Part shown: positions 25,948-32,681 of the stretch, piece after piece
How the letters are laid out: the number at the start of each line of letters is the position of its first letter
Position numbering within the stretch: position 1 is the first letter of the stretch
Position numbers and translations under genes: made by a program
The notes under the pieces: generated by a model
The model's input: only the letters and a program-made list of their open reading frames with translations
What the model was told of the DNA's origin: nothing
Databases searched by the model: none
Assembly (NCBI GenBank): GCA_019414565.1
Contig: DXLU01000014.1
Coordinates: 1 to 41,058 of the forward strand
Length of the DNA: 41,058 nucleotides
Reading direction: 5' to 3'
Source of the DNA: Collinsella sp.
GTDB taxonomy: Bacteria > Actinomycetota > Coriobacteriia > Coriobacteriales > Coriobacteriaceae

Positions 25948-25963
25948 TGTTTCACGTGAAACA
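25948..25963. promoter_or_regulatory. parS: parS site 1
   Basis: A perfect TGTTTCACGTGAAACA palindrome, the chromosomal ParB binding site, 40 nt upstream of the parA start. Confidence 0.95.
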
Positions 25964-25986
25964 TTCCGATTCGATATCAACTGCCA

Positions 25987-26002
25987 TGTTTCACGTGAAA
26001 CA
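25987..26002. promoter_or_regulatory. parS: parS site 2
   Basis: A second perfect TGTTTCACGTGAAACA, starting 39 nt after the start of site 1 and so nearly in helical phase with the next. Confidence 0.95.
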
Positions 26003-26025
26003 CTGCAAGTTGTTAGTATCCATTA

Positions 26026-26041
26026 TGTTTCACGTGAAACA
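26026..26041. promoter_or_regulatory. parS: parS site 3
   Basis: A third perfect TGTTTCACGTGAAACA, again 39 nt on, ending one base before the rsmG stop codon. The equal 39-nt spacing of all three is notable. Confidence 0.95.
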
Positions 26042-26042
26042 T

Positions 26043-26780
26043 CTAGGCAAGCGGATTCTTCTTTGCCATGCCATTTGCACGAGGCAATGAAACAGATGCC
26101 GGATGACTCTTCTTAAGAACAATGAACTCCCTGTGGCCCAAGCCCTCAGGCAAATCGATTGCGTCATTCAGAAGCAAAGTGAAGCCACAAATCTTAGCTG
26201 CTGACATGCCAAAAGCAAGCTCCTCATCCGAAGGATTGCCCTTGGTGATAACAAATAGCCCTCCATCCTTGAGGAACGGAGCTGCATACTCAACAAGAAT
26301 CGGTAGAGGAGCCAGTGCGCGGGCAGTTACGACAGAGAACTGCTTCTTATGGCTTCGAGCATATTCTTCAAGACGATCATGGACCGCATGAGCATGTTTC
26401 AACCCAAGAGCATGAACAAAAGAATTGACGGCATCAACCTTCTTACCAACAGAGTCAATATAAGTAGCTTTACGATGCGTGGTTATGGTTAACGGAATAC
26501 CAGGGAAGCCCGCACCTGTCCCCATATCGAGCAAAGCTCCCTCAGGAGCCTTATTGATATAGGGGAGCAAAACAAGTGAGTCGAGGATATGAAGTACCGC
26601 AGCATCTTCAACGTTAAGAATACGGGTGAGATTAGTTGTCTTATTTGTTTCCAGAACCAAATCCAAATGCTGAATACAATTCCTCATCTCAACATCAGAT
26701 ACGCTCAAGGAATACTCTTTGCAATAGGAAGTTAGACGAGTCAACATCTCGTCAGCTTGCTGATCAGTAAGTACTAACAA
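26043..26780 (-). CDS. rsmG: 16S rRNA (guanine527-N7)-methyltransferase RsmG
   Basis: A SAM-dependent methyltransferase acting on G527 of 16S rRNA. The SAM-binding strand LLDMGTGAGFPGIPL, the upstream family block TNLTRI...VLHILDSLVLLP and VVTARALAPLPILVEYAAPFL are present. The frame opens at a TTG at 26828, but AAAGGAG stands 6 nt before the TTG at 26780, giving a 246-residue product starting LVLTDQQADEML. That fits family length. The TTG start is unusual. Loss-of-function of this gene gives low-level streptomycin resistance in other bacteria (established); here it looks intact. Base composition is visibly AT-richer than jag and yidC upstream. Confidence 0.93.
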   Translation of the reverse strand: MLVLTDQQADEMLTRLTSYCKEYSLSVSDVEMRNCIQHLDLVLETNKTTNLTRILNVEDAAVLHILDSLVLLPYINKAPEGALLDMGTGAGFPGIPLTITTHRKATYIDSVGKKVDAVNSFVHALGLKHAHAVHDRLEEYARSHKKQFSVVTARALAPLPILVEYAAPFLKDGGLFVITKGNPSDEELAFGMSAAKICGFTLLLNDAIDLPEGLGHREFIVLKKSHPASVSLPRANGMAKKNPLA

Positions 26781-26828
26781 CGAAAGCTCCTTTCTGACAA
26801 AAATCAGTGTATCGAGAACTTTTGACAA

Positions 26829-26858
26829 AAAAAGGGGACGTGGAAACCACGTCCCCTT
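26829..26858 (-). terminator. Terminator of the rpmH-rnpA-yidD-yidC-jag operon
   Basis: A perfect 12-bp stem AAGGGGACGTGG/CCACGTCCCCTT with a 3-nt loop, followed on the minus strand by a run of seven T. It separates jag from rsmG. Confidence 0.92.
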
Positions 26859-26876
26859 AGCATAAGCTCGAGTAGA

Positions 26877-27446
26877 TTATCGAGCAACAATCACCACATG
26901 GCGATCGGGGTCAGAACCCTCAGAATGAGTATCGACGGCGTCATTGCCACGAAGTGCAATGTGAACCAGTCGGCGCTCGTAGGCATTCATGGGCGGAAGC
27001 GAAACACTCTTATGAGTGCGGATGGCGCGCTCGGCTGCAGACTGAGCCATGGAGGCAACCTTGTCCTGACGGCGGCTCTTGTATCCCTCGACGTCCACTA
27101 CAACCGGATACCTAAAGCCAAGCTTGCGGCTCACTAGCAAAGAGAACATAACCTGAAGGGCATCAAGGGTGCGACCATGACGGCCAATGAGAACAGCAAG
27201 GTCGGGAGCCGTTACATCCAGGATCAGCTCGCCCTCGTCGCCCTCATACTCATCGATAGGAGAGTTGGCGGCATCGAAGTGCGAAAGGATGGAACGCAGG
27301 ATGGAAATCGCGACATCGGCAATGGTATCGAGCTCCTCGTCGGTCAGCTCTTCACCGGCCTTGTAGCGCTGTGCAATCTCGGGATAATCGCCCGCGACCT
27401 GCGGGGCAACCTCCTCAAGCATATCCTCGATGATCTCTTCAGACAT
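26877..27446 (-). CDS. jag: RNA-binding protein Jag/KhpB (KH and R3H domains)
   Basis: 189 residues. The acidic N-terminal region (about 1-75) does not look like the usual Jag_N domain. A KH domain with GRHG loop follows (APDLAVLIGRHGRTLDALQVM, about 80-100), then a C-terminal R3H motif (PPMNAYERRLVHIALR). KhpB proteins bind many RNAs and influence cell elongation and division in Gram-positive bacteria (family knowledge). The ATG at 27446 has GGAG 6 nt upstream; an earlier ATG at 27458 does not. It follows yidC in the classic order and ends at a strong terminator. Confidence 0.93.
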   Translation of the reverse strand: MSEEIIEDMLEEVAPQVAGDYPEIAQRYKAGEELTDEELDTIADVAISILRSILSHFDAANSPIDEYEGDEGELILDVTAPDLAVLIGRHGRTLDALQVMFSLLVSRKLGFRYPVVVDVEGYKSRRQDKVASMAQSAAERAIRTHKSVSLPPMNAYERRLVHIALRGNDAVDTHSEGSDPDRHVVIVAR

Positions 27447-27461
27447 AACGTACTCCAAAAG

Positions 27462-27473
27462 TTAGGTACCTAA
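27462..27473. promoter_or_regulatory. 12-bp palindrome TTAGGTACCTAA, copy 2
   Basis: Identical to the site at 23958-23969. It lies in the 44-nt gap between the yidC stop and the jag start. Confidence 0.35.
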
Positions 27474-27490
27474 ATAAGATTGATAATCCG

Positions 27491-28261
27491 CTACTTCTTC
27501 TTGTGCGGGCGCGGCTTCTTCTCGCGACGAGTGACCTCAACCTGCAGCGGCGCGTTCTTAAGGCGCTCCTCCTCATCGGCCTTCGCCTTGTCGATGACCT
27601 TCTGCGTCACAAAAATCTGCTGGATAACCTGCCAAGCAGACGAGACGTCGTAGTACAGCAGAACACCAACGGGAAAGCTCCAGCCCATCCAAAGCATCAT
27701 GACCGTCATGACAACGGCCATCATACGCATGCTCTGAGCCTGCTGGCCGGTCTGGTTGCGCGACATATAGAGCTGCGGAATCAGGGTCAGGACAGCGAAC
27801 AGGATCAGGCAGACCAGCGCAGGCAGCGCGACCATAAAGCCATCGGCAAAGGAGGCACTCGGCGTGGTGGTCAGGTCGGGCAGAATATTAAAGAACGAGA
27901 ACGCGCCGTCGTTAAAGTAGTCCGGCAGGTTACGCAGCAGCGTAAATAGGGCGAACAGGACAGGCATCTGAATCAACAGCGGCAGACAACCAGCCATCGG
28001 GTTGAACTTGTTCTCGCTGTAGAACTTCTGCATTTCCTCGGCCTGACGCTGGGGATCGTCGGCATAGCGCTCCTGGATCTCGAGCATCTTGGGCTGCAGC
28101 ACCTGCATGCGTGCCGTCGACTTAGTCGACTTGAGCATAAGCGGCGTCAGTAGCAGACGGATGATGACCACCAGGATGATGATGGACAGGCCCCAGTCGA
28201 CCGCAAAGGTCTGGATGAGCTTGAGCAGCTCGAAAAGGATGTTAACGATCCAATCCCACAT
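27491..28261 (-). CDS. yidC: Membrane protein insertase YidC/Oxa1
   Basis: Inserts and folds membrane proteins, alone or with SecYEG. 256 residues from ATG 28261 (GGAGG upstream). The core Oxa1 domain shows the conserved Arg in the first span (ILVVIIRLLLTPLMLKS), the cytoplasmic helical hairpin KMLEIQERYADDPQRQAEEMQ, and the NPMAGCLPLLIQMPVLFALF block. A C-terminal span WSFPVGVLLYYDVSSAWQV and a Lys/Arg-rich ribosome-binding tail follow. There is no large periplasmic domain and no lipobox, unlike many Firmicute forms. Confidence 0.96.
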   Translation of the reverse strand: MWDWIVNILFELLKLIQTFAVDWGLSIIILVVIIRLLLTPLMLKSTKSTARMQVLQPKMLEIQERYADDPQRQAEEMQKFYSENKFNPMAGCLPLLIQMPVLFALFTLLRNLPDYFNDGAFSFFNILPDLTTTPSASFADGFMVALPALVCLILFAVLTLIPQLYMSRNQTGQQAQSMRMMAVVMTVMMLWMGWSFPVGVLLYYDVSSAWQVIQQIFVTQKVIDKAKADEEERLKNAPLQVEVTRREKKPRPHKKK

Positions 28262-28290
28262 GTAAGTTTTCCTCCGATAGCGAGTGCCCA

Positions 28291-28515
28291 CTAGGGCACA
28301 GGGTCATAACCGCCGACGTGCAGGGGATTGCAGCGAGCGATGCGCCTCACGGCAAGCCAGCAGCCTCTCAAAACACCGTACTTCTCAATCGCCTGGACGG
28401 CGTATTGCGAGCACGTTGGGTAATAAATGCAGGCGTCAGGCAATAAGGGCGAAATAACCTGTTGATATATGCGAATAGGAGCGATGGCAACACGTCGCAA
28501 AACGTGATTGCTCAT
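28291..28515 (-). CDS. yidD: Membrane protein insertion efficiency factor YidD
   Basis: 74 residues with the full family pattern: IRIYQQVISPLLPDACIYYPTCSQYAVQAIEKYGVLRG and the C-terminal RIARCNPLHVGGYDPVP. It helps YidC/Sec substrates insert; the amphipathic N-terminus binds the membrane (family knowledge). The ATGA overlap with rnpA (4 nt) implies coupled translation. Confidence 0.95.
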   Translation of the reverse strand: MSNHVLRRVAIAPIRIYQQVISPLLPDACIYYPTCSQYAVQAIEKYGVLRGCWLAVRRIARCNPLHVGGYDPVP

Positions 28516-28850
28516 CGCTCCTCCCCGGCAACGCCGGCGCGTTTCATAAGCGAACGCAATGCATTGTCCATCTCCTGAGGCGAAGAAACCCTCGTCTTGG
28601 GAGTTGCGAACAAGATGATGTCATAACCCGCAACGGGAAATCCACAGCTGCGGGCGGCCTCGCGCATCACACGCTTAGAACGGTTGCGCACGACAGCACA
28701 ACCGAGCCGTTTAGCACCAACGAAGGCGACCCTTCCGGAGTCGCCTTCGCCAACCGATTCACATATGGTCATTCGAATCAGAGGGTGATTGAAACGACGC
28801 CCCTGACTGAACACATGCTCGAAATCTTGCCGAGACTTAATAGTCTTCAT
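28512..28850 (-). CDS. rnpA: Ribonuclease P protein component
   Basis: 112-residue basic protein that assists RNase P RNA in maturing tRNA 5' ends. The N-terminal SRQDFEHVFSQGRRF and the RNR-type block FVGAKRLGCAVVRNRSKRVMREAAR are visible. The spacing from rpmH and overlap with yidD follow the standard operon. RNase P RNA itself is not in this window. Confidence 0.95.
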   Translation of the reverse strand: MKTIKSRQDFEHVFSQGRRFNHPLIRMTICESVGEGDSGRVAFVGAKRLGCAVVRNRSKRVMREAARSCGFPVAGYDIILFATPKTRVSSPQEMDNALRSLMKRAGVAGEER

Positions 28851-28870
28851 GCGAGATGTGTGTATCGCTG

Positions 28871-29005
28871 CTAGACAGTGAGACGCTTGCGGCCCTTGGC
28901 GCGACGACGGGCGAGCACGGCACGACCACCCTTAGTGGCCATACGGGCACGGAAGCCATGGGTCTTGGCACGCTTACGCTTATTAGGCTGATACGTACGC
29001 TTCAT
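28871..29005 (-). CDS. rpmH: 50S ribosomal protein L34
   Basis: 44 residues from the ATG at 29005: MKRTYQPNKRKRAKTHGF, then RMATKGGRAVLARRRAKGR, which is diagnostic. AGGAGG lies 8 nt upstream. It is first gene of the minus-strand operon, with a strong promoter at 29078-29107. Confidence 0.98.
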   Translation of the reverse strand: MKRTYQPNKRKRAKTHGFRARMATKGGRAVLARRRAKGRKRLTV

Positions 29006-29350
29006 CTTAAGTTCCTCCTGCTGCATTTCGAGTGTCCGCGGGGGCGCGGACGCAGATATAGACACGTGAGCTTGAAGATTGTAGGGAAATCAATGTTCAA
29101 ATGTCAAGAAATCAAAGGTAAAAGGTTGCGCAGTTCACACGGTTCCCCCATAAGCCGAGCTCGATTTAGCGGTGCATGGCAACTTTTCACGATATTTCAT
29201 CGAGTTTTCAACAGGTCGTGTTGGCAATGTTGAGAACTTTTCGTCCGTTTTCCAAAGTTTTCAACAGGTTTTGAAAAGTTGTCGAAAGATGAGAAACATT
29301 GCACGGTGAGCTACTATTTGTTCGAAACCTTTTGAAAGATTGCGAGCGGC
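29006..29350. other. rpmH-GHKL gene intergenic region with TTTTCAACA motifs
   Basis: 345 nt between divergent genes. Apart from the rpmH promoter it holds TTTTCAACA at 29205-29213 and 29258-29266 on plus (both within GTTTTCAACAGG) and TTCTCAACA on minus at 29228-29236. These resemble DnaA boxes (TTATCCACA) but differ at the same positions. They could autoregulate the dnaA operon or be part of a bipartite origin. Confidence 0.55.
29078..29107 (-). promoter_or_regulatory. rpmH operon promoter
   Basis: On the minus strand, a perfect TTGACA (29102-29107) and TACAAT (29078-29083) are separated by 18 nt. The predicted 5' leader is about 65 nt. Confidence 0.8.
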
Positions 29351-30703
29351 ATGTCTGACGACTTTTACACCATGGTCGATTCCGGAGACCCGGCACCCGA
29401 CAACGAGCACATCACCGGCGTGCGCGAAGAGCGTGAGGAAGGCGAGCAGACGACCACGCAGGCGCCAAAAGCCATGTACGCCGCGCGCATCGCCGTCTAT
29501 GACGACATGCTGTCGACACCGCGTGTGATCGTCATTGATCCGCAGGATGTCCGCACGTATTTGGAAGAGACGACCAACACCGTCTACCAGTGCATGAAAG
29601 AACAAGGTGGCCATATCTCGCTCATGGTCATCCGCGAGATTGTCGAAAACTTTATCCACGCGCACTTTGCCGAGCCCATCATCTCGATTCTGGACGGCGG
29701 AGACACCATCCGCTTTGCTGATCAAGGACCCGGCATCGACGACAAGGAGCGCGCTTTCGACTTTGGCGTTACCAGCGCAAACAGCAAGATGAAGCGCTAT
29801 ATCCGTGGAACCGGAGCAGGGTTTCCCATGGTGCAGGAGTATTTGGAAAACGCCGGCGGGGCCGTGTCCATCGAGGACAACATGGGCAACGGCACCGTGG
29901 TTACGGTAAGCCTGGATCCTAAACGCGTGCAGGAAATAGAGCGTGCCGGCGGGCGCGGTGCTGCCGTGCGGCCCGAGACGGAGCAGCCCGCATATCCCCT
30001 GCCGGGAGCTTTTGCGCAGCAGCCCATGGCAACGCAACAGATGCAGCCCCGCGTGGGACAGATGCAGCAGCCCGGAATGCTTCCTACACAAGAGTCCCAG
30101 GCGGCGTCGATGTCGATGCCGCCAAACGTGCCAGAGGCCATGCCGCTGGCGGATCAGGATGCAGCAGCAATGCAGCAGGCGACGGGGGCACCGGGTGGCC
30201 AGCAAATGGGCTATCAGCCGTACCAACAGGGATATCCATATCAGCAGATGCCGCCACTGGGGTATGGCCAGCAGTTCCCGCAGCAGTACCAGCAGGGATA
30301 TCAGCAGCCGTACCAGCAGATGCCGCAGCAGCAGTACAACCCCTGGGCCCAGCAGATGACTCCGCAGCCTTACCAACAGTGGCCTCAAAGTTTTCAACAG
30401 CAAATGCCGCCGATGCAGAGTTCTCAACAACCAGCAGCTCAAATGATGTATCCTAATGCAGCAAATCAGTATGCGCAGCCACAACCGGACGTGTTCGTAA
30501 GCGATCGCGGCAACGCCGCGCTGGGCTATCTGGCGCAAAATCAAGCGTGCGGTGCTACCGATCTGGCGAGGGCGTTTGGAAACTCGGCCCCCACTTGGTC
30601 ACGCACGCTCAATGACTTGGCGCAGGCCGGCTTGGTCATCAAGCATGGCCAGAAATACCATCTGACCGAACTCGGCGCCGCTCGCGTGCGAGCTCAGAGC
30701 TAA
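29351..30703 (+). CDS. GHKL-ATPase / low-complexity / winged-helix protein in the dnaA operon, unknown function
   Basis: 450 residues in three parts. First (about 45-190) is a GHKL ATPase fold: REIVENFIHA has Glu96 and Asn100 in the N-box spacing, DQGPGI (124-129) is the G1 box, and RGTGAGFPMVQEYL (152-165) the G2 box. The end is GNGTVVTVSL. No HisKA phosphoacceptor region precedes it, so it is closer to SpoIIAB-like or Hsp90/MutL-type ATPases than to a sensor kinase. Second (about 207-380) is a Gln/Pro/Met/Tyr-rich tract of prion-like composition. Third (about 385-450) is a winged helix (LGYLAQNQACGATDLARAF...LNDLAQAGLVIKHGQKYHLTELG). It ends 15 nt before dnaA. The DNA-binding and ATPase roles are inferred; function unknown. 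Confidence 0.85.
   Translation: MSDDFYTMVDSGDPAPDNEHITGVREEREEGEQTTTQAPKAMYAARIAVYDDMLSTPRVIVIDPQDVRTYLEETTNTVYQCMKEQGGHISLMVIREIVENFIHAHFAEPIISILDGGDTIRFADQGPGIDDKERAFDFGVTSANSKMKRYIRGTGAGFPMVQEYLENAGGAVSIEDNMGNGTVVTVSLDPKRVQEIERAGGRGAAVRPETEQPAYPLPGAFAQQPMATQQMQPRVGQMQQPGMLPTQESQAASMSMPPNVPEAMPLADQDAAAMQQATGAPGGQQMGYQPYQQGYPYQQMPPLGYGQQFPQQYQQGYQQPYQQMPQQQYNPWAQQMTPQPYQQWPQSFQQQMPPMQSSQQPAAQMMYPNAANQYAQPQPDVFVSDRGNAALGYLAQNQACGATDLARAFGNSAPTWSRTLNDLAQAGLVIKHGQKYHLTELGAARVRAQS
30391..30429 (+). promoter_or_regulatory. TTTTCAACA / TTCTCAACA pair inside the GHKL gene
   Basis: TTTTCAACA (30391-30399) and TTCTCAACA (30421-30429), starts 30 nt apart, lie in the Gln-rich coding tract and match the motifs in both flanking intergenic regions. 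Confidence 0.4.
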
Positions 30704-30718
30704 AGAACGGGAGAGACA

Positions 30719-32443
30719 GTGGACGAGGAAGCAAGCATCATCCTGGGGGATGCCATCGCCTTTTGCCAGCGCGACGGCCAAGATGCACGCCTCATCAACA
30801 TGCTGGGGCAATCGCGCGCCATAAGCCTGACCGAAGATACGCTCACGATCGAGGCCCCCTCGCGCTTTGCCATCGCGCAGCTCAAAAAGCATCAGCCGAC
30901 TATTGAGGCCTATCTGGAAGAAATCGCCTTTGCACCGATTGCGCTCGACATCGTGGCACCGCAAGGAGCCGTGGCGGAATCCGCTGCTGCGACGGCGCCC
31001 GCCGCGGCTCCCGCTGCCTCCCCGGCGGTGCCGGCCTCCGCAGGCGACGTGCCGACAATCGAGCACCAGCACGGCGATGTTTCCCGTGAAACCATGGCAC
31101 CGTTGCCGACCGCGGCGGCGACGTCAACGAACGCACCCGTCACGCACATGCCTATCGCTCACGACGCAGCGGCGGGCGCGGATTCGGGCATTGCAATCAA
31201 GAACACACTCTCGGCCGATGATTTTCGTCGCATGATGAACCAGATGAAGGGCGGAGCGCCGACTAAGTCCACGCAAGCTGCGACCCCCGCTTCACCCATG
31301 CCGGCACCGACCGTACCGGCCGAGCAGAATGCGGATGGAGCCCCGCTCGCCGCGAACTCAAAATTTACCTTTGAGAACTTTGTCTACGGCCCCGAGAACA
31401 GCCATGCCTATCGCTCGGCACTCAAGTTTGCCGCCCTCGCGGACGAGCGTGGCACGTGCACATCACTGTTCATCTACGGCAAATCGGGCCTGGGCAAGAC
31501 GCACCTGCTGCTTGCCATCAAAAACGAGCTCGCCGAGAAGTCGCCCGAGATCAAGGTCAAGTATGCCAACTCCCAGGCATATCTGGACGACCTGATGACC
31601 GAGTTCGACCGCCAAAAGAAGAGCAACGCCCCTATCATGCAGGCATACCACGGCGTGGACGTGCTCATCATCGATGACATCCAAAACATCATCGGCAAGC
31701 GCGCGAGCGTGGACTACTTTTTCCAGCTCATGGACGAGTTCATCCGCAACAACAAGAAGGTCGTCATCGCGGCAGACCGCGCCCCCAAGGACCTGAGCAT
31801 GGACAAGCGTCTGACCAGCCGCTTCAACGCCGGCATGCTCTGCTTGGTCGCAGAGCCCAGCTACGAGATGAAATACAAGATCTTGCAGCGCTATTACGAG
31901 AACACCATCGTCGCCGCTCCCGAGGCAGGCGACGACTCGCTGCTGGCGGCCTATGGGGGCGACGGCGGGCACCTGACCGACGAGCACTTTAAACACATGG
32001 CCGAGGTCTCGGGCACCAACATCCGCGAACTCGAGAGCTTCTGCGAGCGCTGCGCCGGCGAGGCGGGCGACCGCGAGCGCGAGGGCGGGGAGCTCACCTT
32101 TGACGATATCGACGCCATCGCCAGCCAGTACTTCGACACATCGGCCAAAAAGATCAACGTCCAGACGGTTCAGTCCGTCATCGAAGAGCAGTACGGCGTG
32201 ACGCACGAGGAGCTCATCGGCCCGCGTCGCAACGCCAATATCGCCAAAGCACGCCATATCGCTATCTACCTAGCCATCGAGATGTGCGAGATGACGACCA
32301 CGGCGGTGGGCGCCGAATTTGGCAACCGCAACCACTCGACCGTCAGCACGAGCTACAAAAAGGTCCAGAAGATGATCCAGGAAGACCGCACTGTCACCGA
32401 AGACCTCAAGTCGCTGCGCGATAAAATTACACTGCGCTCGTAG
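30719..32443 (+). CDS. dnaA: Chromosomal replication initiator protein DnaA
   Basis: 574 residues: domain I (about 1-75), a long Ala/Pro-rich domain II (about 80-212), AAA+ domain III and DNA-binding domain IV. Walker A is YGKSGLGKTHLL (about 253-264), Walker B VLIIDDIQNI and sensor region LTSRFNAGMLC. Domain IV contains FGNRNHSTVSTSYKKV, where Asn538 replaces the Asp of the usual GRDHTTV signature. The start is GTG with GGGAG 5 nt upstream, 15 nt after the GHKL gene. A degenerate parS site lies in the domain II coding region (31078-31093). The identity is certain; the altered recognition residue goes with unusual box-like motifs around the gene. Confidence 0.98.
   Translation: MDEEASIILGDAIAFCQRDGQDARLINMLGQSRAISLTEDTLTIEAPSRFAIAQLKKHQPTIEAYLEEIAFAPIALDIVAPQGAVAESAAATAPAAAPAASPAVPASAGDVPTIEHQHGDVSRETMAPLPTAAATSTNAPVTHMPIAHDAAAGADSGIAIKNTLSADDFRRMMNQMKGGAPTKSTQAATPASPMPAPTVPAEQNADGAPLAANSKFTFENFVYGPENSHAYRSALKFAALADERGTCTSLFIYGKSGLGKTHLLLAIKNELAEKSPEIKVKYANSQAYLDDLMTEFDRQKKSNAPIMQAYHGVDVLIIDDIQNIIGKRASVDYFFQLMDEFIRNNKKVVIAADRAPKDLSMDKRLTSRFNAGMLCLVAEPSYEMKYKILQRYYENTIVAAPEAGDDSLLAAYGGDGGHLTDEHFKHMAEVSGTNIRELESFCERCAGEAGDREREGGELTFDDIDAIASQYFDTSAKKINVQTVQSVIEEQYGVTHEELIGPRRNANIAKARHIAIYLAIEMCEMTTTAVGAEFGNRNHSTVSTSYKKVQKMIQEDRTVTEDLKSLRDKITLRS
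31078..31093. promoter_or_regulatory. parS-like site inside dnaA
   Basis: TGTTTCCCGTGAAACC matches parS at 14 of 16 positions. It falls in the unstructured domain II linker, encoding residues about 120-125 (DVSRET), where protein constraint is low. Confidence 0.6.
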
Positions 32444-32681
32444 GGAAATAGAGACACCTGTTGAAAACTTGTCGAAACCACGGGCATAAGGTGTCTAAAA
32501 CCCAACCCGCGGTGATGAAAAGTTTTGCGCAGGTTTTGAACGTGGAAAACCACCCCTGTTGCACACAGGTTGCTGTCGATTCTCTTTCTGGGTCTGACCT
32601 GCGTCTTTGGGAGTAATCAACAGTTTCGTCAGTGCTATTACTATTATTAAGATATTTATATCTATAGAAAGGTATTAAAAG
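32444..32681. other. oriC: Probable oriC (dnaA-dnaN intergenic region)
   Basis: 238 nt. TTTTCAACA on minus (32459-32467) lies just after dnaA and TAATCAACA at 32614-32622. Between them are TTTTGCGCAGG and a GTTGCACACAGG stretch. The last ~48 nt before dnaN (32634-32681) are almost all A/T in a GC-rich genome, a good duplex-unwinding candidate. The position between dnaA and dnaN, the strand flip nearby and the parS cluster support an origin. No exact TTATCCACA was found. Confidence 0.6.
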
